From: an uncultured Lysobacterales bacterium
GTDB lineage: Bacteria; Pseudomonadota; Gammaproteobacteria; Xanthomonadales; SZUA-36
Assembly: GCA_937995275.1 (NCBI GenBank)
Contig: CALKKN010000164.1
Span: 1-18,924 of the forward strand
Direction: 5' to 3'
DNA length: 18,924 nucleotides
Below are positions 9,597 through 15,381 of the stretch, in pieces; positions within the stretch are counted from its first letter, which is position 1, and every line of letters starts with the position of its first letter. The notes below the pieces were generated by a model. That model saw only the letters and a program-made list of their open reading frames with translations. It was not told the DNA's origin and ran no database searches. The translations under genes and the position numbers were made by a program.

Positions 9597-10232
9597 ATGA
9601 TCGAACTTTATACCTGGTCGACGCCCAACGGCCGCAAGGTCTCGATTGCCCTGGAAGAACTCGGGCTGGACTACCAGGTCCACGCCATCGACATTTCCAA
9701 GGGTGACCAGTACAGCGCGGAATTCACCGCGATCAGCCCGAACCAGAAGATCCCCGCAATCCACGACACCGACACCGGCATCACGCTGATGGAATCCGGC
9801 GCCATCCTCCTGTACCTCGCGGAAAAAACCGGTCGGCTGCTGCCGGGCGACACGCCGAAACACTGGGAGACCATCGAGTGGCTGATGTGGCAGAAAGGCG
9901 GGCTGGGGCCGATGCTCGGCCAGGCGCATCACTACCTGAAATTCAATCCCGGCAAGTCGAGCTATGCGGAAGAGCGGTACCATCGCGAGGCCCAGCGCCT
10001 GTACGGCGTGCTCAACAGGCAGCTGGCCGGCCGGGACTTCATAGCGGGTGACGAATACACGGTTGCCGATATCGCGTCCTGGCCCTGGGTGTCGCGGTTC
10101 GAATTCCAGCATATCGACCTGTGCGAGTATCCCAACGTGATGGCCTGGTACCTGCGTATCGCGGAGCGCCCGGCGGTCCAGGCGGGCTACTCCGTGCCTG
10201 TGCCCGCGGAAGTTCCCGGGCTGCCGGACTGA
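9597..10232 (+). CDS. Glutathione S-transferase family protein, YfcG-like
   Basis: The 211-residue cytosolic protein has an N-terminal thioredoxin-fold domain (residues 1 to about 80) and a helical C-terminal domain. It resembles E. coli YfcG (nu-class, GSH-dependent disulfide-bond reductase) over its whole length: STPNGRK near residues 8-14 (YfcG uses T9 and N11), SPNQKIPAI, ESGAILLYLAEKTG, GGLGPMLGQ.HH and the C-terminal VADIASWPWV. The substrate cannot be read from sequence. It follows ispH by 44 bases with no ribosome binding site and may be leaderless. Its stop is 11 bases from the convergent pilE stop with no visible terminator between them. Confidence 0.9.
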   Translation: MIELYTWSTPNGRKVSIALEELGLDYQVHAIDISKGDQYSAEFTAISPNQKIPAIHDTDTGITLMESGAILLYLAEKTGRLLPGDTPKHWETIEWLMWQKGGLGPMLGQAHHYLKFNPGKSSYAEERYHREAQRLYGVLNRQLAGRDFIAGDEYTVADIASWPWVSRFEFQHIDLCEYPNVMAWYLRIAERPAVQAGYSVPVPAEVPGLPD

Positions 10233-10243
10233 GTTCACCGGGT

Positions 10244-10687
10244 TCACCTGCCGCCCCAGCAATCCGCAACGCTCGCCCCGTCGGCGCTCACCGCACGCGT
10301 ACCGGCGTGGTCCAGGGTCAGGCTGCCGCACCGGTCGGCCAGTGCCCGACCCAGGGGAATGGCGACCAGCCGATAGGTCAGCGATGCCGGTTCGCCGGCC
10401 GGTTCGATCAGGTAGGTGTAGTGCCGGTCGTCCAGGCCGGACGCGCAGCGCGCAGTGTCGTAATAGCCGCTTTGCGCGCGGATACGTTCCTGGCAGCTCG
10501 CCGCCGCCAGCAGCGTTCGAACGGCCTCGGCGCGGTGTGCGCGGCTGACATATTGCCGGTACGAGGGAATCGCGAGGCCCAACAGGACAGCGACCACCAG
10601 CATTGCGATCATCAGTTCCAGCAGTCCGAAACCGCGCCGGTTGGCATTGACCCGTGTCCTGCGAGTTGGCGGCTGCGCCGGATTCAT
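10244..10687 (-). CDS. pilE: Type IV pilus minor pilin PilE
   Basis: This minor pilin helps prime assembly of the type IV pilus. A 19-residue basic leader ends at the prepilin peptidase site G19|F20, with the conserved Glu at +5 (E24) inside GFGLLELMIAML. A hydrophobic N-terminal helix follows, then a globular domain. Two cysteines near the C-terminus (ADRCGS and VADCWG) probably form the disulfide loop seen in pilins. The 147-residue length fits. The start overlaps the pilX stop by four bases (ATGA), making it the last gene of the operon. It converges on the GST gene 11 bases away. Confidence 0.9.
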   Translation of the reverse strand: MNPAQPPTRRTRVNANRRGFGLLELMIAMLVVAVLLGLAIPSYRQYVSRAHRAEAVRTLLAAASCQERIRAQSGYYDTARCASGLDDRHYTYLIEPAGEPASLTYRLVAIPLGRALADRCGSLTLDHAGTRAVSADGASVADCWGGR

Positions 10688-11334
10688 TTGCGTTGGCGCC
10701 AGGCCAGCGTACCGCAGGCAACCGAATCGTCGAACTGGCGGCAGAAAGCGGCGGGCGGATCGAGCGGCGGGTAGGGCGCCGGGTCGTATTCGCCTTCCCA
10801 GGGCCTGGCCAGGATCGACTCACTGACCGCTACGCTGGAATGGCGCTTGCCGCTGCCGCGTGCAAAGACGCGGTAGTAGCCGACGCCGCCGACGGCCGCG
10901 TCGGGGTCTTCCGGGTCGATCGGCTGGTATCGAATCTCCTCGACGACCCAGCGCGCGGGCTCCACGCCCCCGGAACGATAGCCTAGTTCCTCACCGGTTT
11001 CCGGGTTGACCCCCGCCAGGTAGCCGTTGGCGCGCCACCAGGCGGCGCTCTCCAGCTCGGGCCGGGGGGGCAGTTCGCCGGAGTTCGAGATGGCAACCGG
11101 AAGCAGGCAGTCGGCAAGGCACCCCGATTCGCGCTCGATGTCGGCGCGGCTTTCCAGCCAGGCGCGGGCCGCCGCTGCCGCGATCGTGGCATTATGCAGG
11201 GCCTCCATGTTCTCGCCGGTATTGCCGGCCATGCGATGCTGCAGGACCATCCCCCGCGCGCTGGTAAGGGCCAGTACGCTGATGGCGGCCAGCAGGATCA
11301 GGCCCAAAACCAGGGCGATGCCTTGCGCTTTCAC
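10684..11334 (-). CDS. pilX: Type IV pilus minor pilin PilX
   Basis: PilX belongs to the minor-pilin priming complex in the inner membrane. The very short leader MKAQG ends at the presumed cleavage site G5|I6. The hydrophobic segment IALVLGLILLAAISVLAL follows. As in other PilX proteins, the +5 Glu is replaced (leucine here). QHRMAGNTGEN and the following Ala-rich helix match the PilX N-terminal family (about residues 30-60). Paired cysteines occur at SGCLADC and again near the C-terminus. It overlaps pilW upstream and pilE downstream by four bases each. The 216-residue length is within the family range. Confidence 0.87.
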   Translation of the reverse strand: MKAQGIALVLGLILLAAISVLALTSARGMVLQHRMAGNTGENMEALHNATIAAAAARAWLESRADIERESGCLADCLLPVAISNSGELPPRPELESAAWWRANGYLAGVNPETGEELGYRSGGVEPARWVVEEIRYQPIDPEDPDAAVGGVGYYRVFARGSGKRHSSVAVSESILARPWEGEYDPAPYPPLDPPAAFCRQFDDSVACGTLAWRQRK

Positions 11335-12089
11335 CGCGTTCGCCCCCGGATGGCCGCGGCGAACTGGAATACCCGCCGCAGCCTGCCGTCGGCCGGTCGC
11401 GACTCCGTCATATCCAGCACGTCGTAATCCAGGGCGGCGGCTTCGCCCACGGCGTCGTCACTGACGGCCAGCAGTCCGATGCGGATGCCCAGCACGCGGC
11501 CGGGGTCACCCCACGCGCCCGCCGTCACCCAGCGCTCGATATCACCGTCGCCATCCGCGTCTTCGCCGTACAGCACCTGGAAGGATTCGATGCCCGGCAC
11601 CACGCCCTGCCGCCGGATCTGGGTCGTGAGGTCCGCGAGCGAGGGGCCGTAGCGGCACTGGTGGGCCAGGTTCCTGGTGGCGGTCAGGTCGAACACCGAT
11701 TCCCGGAGGTAGAAAAGCGGCTGACCCGCTTCGTTGAGATCGGGGTTGCGGTTTTCGAAGCAATTGCGGTCGGACCAGGTGCGGACGGCCAGGCGGTCGC
11801 TCGACCCCGGCCCGCCGTCCACGCTTTCGGCGGTCAGCGCTACGCGCCCGAACTCCTCGTCCCACGGCTCCGGGCTGAAGCCGGCCTGGCGCACGGCCCG
11901 CGATACCAGGCTCGTGGCGTAGCGGACGTTGTCCTGCAACTCGGCCTGGTTCCGCTGCAGGAGGCTGGCGGCGGAGGTCGCCGATGCAATGGTCACCAGT
12001 CCCAGGATCAGCAAGGCAGCTACCGCCGTGGCTACGAGCAGTTCGACCAGGGTCATGCCGCGCGCAAAACCGGTATGCGAGAGAGTCAT
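11331..12089 (-). CDS. pilW: Type IV pilus minor pilin PilW
   Basis: PilW is a component of the minor-pilin complex. The leader ends at G11|M12, followed by MTLVELLVATAVAALLILGL with Glu at +5 (E16). The segment LQDNVRYATSLVSRAVRQAGF, shortly after the helix, is typical of PilW proteins, as is the long globular domain with acidic loops (GEDADGDGDIERW, which looks like a possible calcium-binding loop). The length is 252 residues. The start codon overlaps the pilV stop and the stop overlaps the pilX start, each by four bases, so translation of the whole set is likely coupled. Confidence 0.9.
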   Translation of the reverse strand: MTLSHTGFARGMTLVELLVATAVAALLILGLVTIASATSAASLLQRNQAELQDNVRYATSLVSRAVRQAGFSPEPWDEEFGRVALTAESVDGGPGSSDRLAVRTWSDRNCFENRNPDLNEAGQPLFYLRESVFDLTATRNLAHQCRYGPSLADLTTQIRRQGVVPGIESFQVLYGEDADGDGDIERWVTAGAWGDPGRVLGIRIGLLAVSDDAVGEAAALDYDVLDMTESRPADGRLRRVFQFAAAIRGRTR

Positions 12090-12592
12090 GGCACCGGTAG
12101 CCGCGCGACCTGGCGGCCGAATCCCGGTTCCGGATCGTCTTCATCTTCCGGAACTTCCCAGAGCACCTTGATGACCGGACCGCCCACACCATCGCATGCG
12201 GCGTCGGCGGACTCGCCGTCTTCCGGGCTGCTGTCGAGGCAGACCAGACCGCTGCCGCCGGGCAGCAGCGCTGCCAGGTCGTCACGCCAGGCCTGCAGGT
12301 GCCACGCTGCCATCTCGTCGGGCGCGCAGACAATGCCGCCGTCGCAGTCCGGCGCAGCGCCGCCGACATCGCTGATGTAATGCCCGATCGCGGCGGGGTT
12401 CATCAGGATCAGCTCCGCCAGCGATGCGGCCTGGCCCGTCGCCACCGCCTCGTGGCCCGCGTCGGCAGTGCCGTGGACGGCGACCATCATCATCAGCGAG
12501 AGGCTGCCCAGCCCCATGGAGTAAATGGCGGTCGCGACCGTCAGTTCGATCAGGGAAAAGCCCGCCTTGCGGACCGGGCAACGGAACGACAT
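12086..12592 (-). CDS. pilV: Type IV pilus minor pilin PilV
   Basis: PilV is a minor pilin of the priming complex. I place the start at the ATG at 12592, because GGGAGG (12606-12601) lies eight bases upstream. The frame is open 25 codons further, but that extension would give an unusually long leader. With this start the protein is 168 residues. The leader ends at G11|F12 and GFSLIELTVATAIYSMGL has Glu at +5 (E16). QAASLAELILMNP after the helix is typical of PilV. Several cysteines lie in the globular part. It is the first gene of pilV-pilW-pilX-pilE. No clear promoter was found upstream. Confidence 0.88.
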   Translation of the reverse strand: MSFRCPVRKAGFSLIELTVATAIYSMGLGSLSLMMMVAVHGTADAGHEAVATGQAASLAELILMNPAAIGHYISDVGGAAPDCDGGIVCAPDEMAAWHLQAWRDDLAALLPGGSGLVCLDSSPEDGESADAACDGVGGPVIKVLWEVPEDEDDPEPGFGRQVARLPVP

Positions 12593-12600
12593 GTTTGCTT

Positions 12601-12606
12601 CCTCCC
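12601..12606 (-). promoter_or_regulatory. Ribosome binding site that fixes the pilV start
   Basis: GGGAGG on the minus strand sits eight bases before the ATG at 12592. It is the strongest Shine-Dalgarno sequence near pilV and supports the shorter of the two possible reading frames. Confidence 0.75.
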
Positions 12607-12723
12607 AGGCTTTGGGTTCTGTTGCGATAAATTGTCCGGGATGGCCGGGAAGACGGGTATCGGTCAACCGAGATGATGGCGGTCAGGATTGAGGTTCTGA
12701 GCGGGCAGGAAATCGCCCCGATG

Positions 12724-12752
12724 TTGTGTGGGCAAGGGCTTTTGAATATACT
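12724..12752 (+). promoter_or_regulatory. Promoter of tRNA-Thr
   Basis: TTGTGT (12724-12729) and TATACT (12747-12752) are separated by 17 bases. The -10 is followed by the GC-rich stretch GGCCGCCC, typical of the discriminator of stringently controlled tRNA promoters. Transcription would start near 12759, about ten bases before the mature tRNA. Confidence 0.7.
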
Positions 12753-12768
12753 GGCCGCCCTTCCAAGT

Positions 12769-12844
<76 letters not shown>

Positions 12845-12918
12845 TTTAAAGCCCCTTGATAATCAGATATATACTTCATGTTAGTGCGACTTTGGTGTGC
12901 TGTAGTAAGCTCGATGTA

Positions 12919-12969
12919 AGAGGTGGCCCCATTCCTTTGGACAGTGAAACCCTATTCGATAAGTGGATT
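12919..12969. repeat. Left end of the IS (inverted repeat)
   Basis: AGAGGTGG (12919-12926), GGACAGTG (12939-12946) and CGATAAGTGGATT (12957-12969) recur inverted at the right end. The left copy has ten extra bases (12947-12956) between the last two blocks. Confidence 0.8.
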
Positions 12970-12981
12970 CCAGCCCATGGA

Positions 12982-13488
12982 TCAAGCGGCCTGGGTTAGG
13001 GGCTGCTGTGGAAAATATACCTGATCGGGTGTGCAACGTCCGAGGCTCGAATGCGGCCGCCGTTGATAGTACAGACCGAAATAGCGACGCAGTCCGGTTC
13101 GTGAATCAGATACCGTGTCGTAGGCATGCAGGTAAACCTCTTCGTATTTGACCGTACGCCACAGCCGTTCGACGAAAATATTATCCCGCCAGGCGCCCTT
13201 GCCATCCATGCTGATCCGGATGCCGTGGTCCTTGAGCAGGCCCGTGAAAGCCAGTGAGGTGAATTGACTGCCCTGGTCGGTATTCATGATGTCCGGAGCG
13301 CCATAACGGGCCAGTGCTTCCCCCAGCGCCTCGAGGCAGAAATACACGTCCATCGTGATCGAAACCCGCCAGGCCAGGACCTTGCGCGAGAACCAGTCGA
13401 CTACGGCGGTCAGATAAACGAAGCCACGCGCCATCCCCAGGGCTTCGGCCTGACGGGTGATTGGCAATGGATGGGTCCGGTCAATCAT
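12982..13488 (-). pseudogene. IS3-family transposase OrfB with in-frame internal deletion
   Basis: OrfB is the catalytic DDE integrase-like subunit, normally about 270-290 residues, while here it is 168. The first 18 residues, MIDRTHPLPITRQAEALG, are the usual family N-terminus. They run straight into MARGFVYLTAVVDWFSRKVLAW, which normally follows the first catalytic aspartate (the WALDTTYIPM region). The missing part contains the helix-turn-helix segment and that aspartate. The other two catalytic residues remain: D71 in NTDQGSQF and E107 in NIFVERLW, separated by 35 residues. The junction is at 13434/13435 and the frame is kept, so a stable but inactive protein may be made. The start overlaps the OrfA stop by four bases. 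Confidence 0.85.
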
Positions 13489-13790
13489 CGTTTTGCGCTC
13501 AGCAGGCCGGCCTTGTTGAGCGCGCTTTCTAAAAAATCGTTCTCCAGGGTCAACTCGCCAATCTTGGCGTGCAGGGTCTTGACGTCTACGGCTGACTGTT
13601 GCGACTGGCCGGACCCCTCAAACACCTCGCTCATGCGTTCCAGCAGCTGCTTTTTCCACTGCGTGATCTGGTTAGGATGGACATCGAACTGCTGAGACAG
13701 CTCGACGATGGTCTTGTCGCCTTTGACGGCCGCCAGGGCCACTTTGGATTTAAAAGCCGGCGAGTGATTCCGGCGCGGTCTTCTGGGCAT
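13485..13790 (-). CDS. IS3-family transposase OrfA
   Basis: OrfA is the small DNA-binding subunit of an IS3-type transposase. The 101-residue protein begins with a basic tail, MPRRPRRNHSPAFKSKVALA. A helix-turn-helix follows (TIVELSQQFDVHPNQITQWKKQLL, about residues 27-50). After it comes a leucine-zipper-like segment, VDVKTLHAKIGELTLENDFLESAL, used for oligomerisation. The length is full for the family. ATGA overlap with OrfB implies coupled translation rather than a frameshift, and no A6G slippery run is seen on the coding strand. With OrfB crippled, OrfA may still bind the ends and repress (inference). Confidence 0.88.
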   Translation of the reverse strand: MPRRPRRNHSPAFKSKVALAAVKGDKTIVELSQQFDVHPNQITQWKKQLLERMSEVFEGSGQSQQSAVDVKTLHAKIGELTLENDFLESALNKAGLLSAKR

Positions 13791-13839
13791 GATCGCCTCC
13801 TGATTTTCGTGCCACTAACATGGCGTAAATCAGGCCGGA

Positions 13840-13880
13840 AATCCACTTATCGCACTGTCCGATTTTTTGGACCCACCTCT
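13840..13880. repeat. Right end of the IS (inverted repeat)
   Basis: Read on the minus strand, this end gives AGAGGTGG, GGACAGTG (13860-13853) and CGATAAGTGGATT (13852-13840), the last two directly joined. It matches the left end apart from the ten-base insertion there. Confidence 0.8.
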
Positions 13881-13976
13881 ACCGTCACCCACAACCGGTA
13901 CAAGCGTTGACATCTCGGTCTGGTACCGTCGGGTTGGAACTGGTTAACTGAGCGCAGGGAAAAGGGCATATGCTGC

Positions 13977-15119
13977 ATGAACGCTCCATTCCAGGACGAG
14001 TATCGAGTCAAACGGCGTGTGACATTGGTCTGTGCCGCCATCAACCTCGTGCTCGGGGGTCTCAAGCTGCTTCTGGGCACCATCGGCCACTCCCAGGCAC
14101 TGATCGCCGACGGAGTCCATTCCCTCTCGGACCTCGCCACCGACGCCATGGTTTTGGTGGCGATACGTTTTGCCCGCGACGAAGCGGACGCAGAGCATCC
14201 CTACGGCCATGCCCGGTTCGAGACAGTCGCCACCATGATTCTCGGCCTGATGCTGTTGCTTGTCGCCGCTGGCATCGTGGTGGATGCGGCGGAGCGCATC
14301 GCCAATCCGGAACGTTTGTCCCACCCGGGCTTTCTGGCCCTTGCGGCGGCGGCAGTCTCCATCGTGGCGAACGAGTGGATGTACTGGTACAACATTCGGA
14401 TCGCACGACAGCTGCAATCGGACCTGATTCGGGCCAACGCCTGGCATCACCGTTCCGACGCGGTCTCTTCGATCATCGTACTCATCGGCATTGCGGGCAG
14501 TATGGCGGGCTATCCGGCGCTGGATGCTCTGGGCGCGATCGGGGTGTCCGCGTTGATCGCAAAAATTGGTTGGAGCCTCGGTTGGTCCGGGGTGCGGGAA
14601 CTGGTCGATACCGGCGCAACAGCGGAACACCTTGATGAAATCAGCAGCGTTATCCAGGAGGTGGAAGGCGTCGAGGCTTTTCACGATCTGAAAACGCGGC
14701 GGATGGGGCAGGCGCTGCTGGTTGAAGTGCACGTGCTGGTCGTAAGTCAGGTAACGGTTTCAGAGGGGCACATGATCGGCGACCGGGTTCGCGCTCGCCT
14801 GTTGCGCCAGTGTGAGTACATATCCGAGGTGCTGGTACATATCGACCCGGAGGACGATGCCAGTCGCCGAAAGATAAAGCTCTTACCGGGCCGGGAGGAA
14901 ATGCTGCAGCGGCTGGAACGGCGATGGCGTGACTCTGGCATCGAGCTTTCGGTCGAGCGGGTCAACCTGCACTACCTGAAAGGAGCCGTAGATGTAGAGG
15001 TCGTGCTATCCCTGGGGTCTGTGGCTGACATCAAGGGAGCTCAGCGCCTGTCACGGCAACTGGCCGAGGCCACCAAGCGAGAACCGCTGGTTAGCGAAGT
15101 AAATGTCTTCTTCAACTGA
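13977..15119 (+). CDS. Cation diffusion facilitator (CDF) family metal efflux transporter
   Basis: CDF proteins are inner-membrane dimers that export divalent metals in exchange for protons. Six membrane spans lie between residues 15 and about 210. The metal site is HxxxD in TM2 (H48-D52 of HSLSD) and HxxxD in TM5 (H157-D161 of HHRSD). E. coli FieF has DxxxD in TM2, and the HD-HD form is usually linked to zinc preference, so zinc is likely but unproven. HPYGHARFE is a family motif. At 380 residues it is about 80 longer than FieF. After the usual cytoplasmic dimerisation domain (about 215-298) the C-terminus seems to hold a second, similar domain (about 325-380). No good ribosome binding site or promoter is seen, apart from AAAAGGG upstream and an isolated TTGACA at 13907-13912. 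Confidence 0.92.
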   Translation: MNAPFQDEYRVKRRVTLVCAAINLVLGGLKLLLGTIGHSQALIADGVHSLSDLATDAMVLVAIRFARDEADAEHPYGHARFETVATMILGLMLLLVAAGIVVDAAERIANPERLSHPGFLALAAAAVSIVANEWMYWYNIRIARQLQSDLIRANAWHHRSDAVSSIIVLIGIAGSMAGYPALDALGAIGVSALIAKIGWSLGWSGVRELVDTGATAEHLDEISSVIQEVEGVEAFHDLKTRRMGQALLVEVHVLVVSQVTVSEGHMIGDRVRARLLRQCEYISEVLVHIDPEDDASRRKIKLLPGREEMLQRLERRWRDSGIELSVERVNLHYLKGAVDVEVVLSLGSVADIKGAQRLSRQLAEATKREPLVSEVNVFFN

Positions 15120-15131
15120 GTGCACCGCAGT

Positions 15132-15147
15132 GCCGCCCCCGGGCGGC
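15132..15147. other. GC-rich hairpin after the CDF gene
   Basis: GCCGCCC pairs with GGGCGGC around two bases, 12 bases past the CDF stop. It lacks a T run, so it may protect the 3' end or pause transcription rather than terminate it. Confidence 0.45.
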
Positions 15148-15264
15148 GCTCAACTGCAATGAAGAATGTAGGTCGGAAGCGGCCCAAGACGCTCAAGATG
15201 AACCGAGTTCTGTTTTGGGCCGGTTAGCGGAACAGAATATGGCGCGGGTACAAACCCCGGTTAC

Positions 15265-15288
15265 GACCGTTTCCGGCCAAAAGCAGTC
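15265..15288. repeat. REP-like hairpin, CCGGCC loop (copy 1)
   Basis: GACCGTTT and AAAGCAGTC pair (one mismatch, one G-T) around a loop containing CCGGCC. The same plan recurs at 17157-17186 and more loosely at 17103-17128, which suggests a small intergenic repeat family different from the REPIN at 794-901. Confidence 0.5.
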
Positions 15289-15302
15289 CAGCCCGCTGCA
15301 AG

Positions 15303-15328
15303 AAAAAGCCCCGCTTTCGCGGGGCTTT
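15303..15328. terminator. Bidirectional terminator between CDF and beta-helix genes
   Basis: AAAGCCCCGC (15305-15314) pairs perfectly with GCGGGGCTTT (15319-15328) around TTTC. On the minus strand the stem is followed by five Ts, making it the natural terminator of the beta-helix gene, whose stop is 54 bases away. On the plus strand three Ts follow. Confidence 0.85.
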
Positions 15329-15381
15329 CCTTATCGCTGGGGATGTCAGTCGGGATCACTGTCATCGTCGGTGTGCATCAC

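Larger units (their letters stand above)
12919..13880 (-). mobile_element. IS3-family insertion sequence, internally deleted
   Basis: A 962-base element is bounded by inverted ends. It contains an intact OrfA and an OrfB lacking about a hundred residues, both read from the minus strand. At about 0.96 kb it is shorter than the usual 1.2-1.5 kb of the family, which agrees with the loss. I see no convincing target-site duplication: GTA on the left faces ACC on the right. The element sits 74 bases past tRNA-Thr and 96 bases ahead of the CDF transporter gene. It cannot move by itself if the deletion reading is right. Confidence 0.88.

Noticed and set aside
12086..12667. Longer pilV start at 12667
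   Set aside because: It would add 25 residues before the prepilin leader and lacks the ribosome binding site that precedes the ATG at 12592.
12919..13880. Genomic island integrated at tRNA-Thr
   Set aside because: The only mobile element next to the tRNA is an IS3-type element 74 bases away. There is no integrase and no repeat of the tRNA 3' end further along the window.
13907..13935. TTGACA box as promoter of the CDF gene
   Set aside because: The -35 is perfect but no acceptable -10 lies 16-18 bases downstream (the bases there are CGGGTT).
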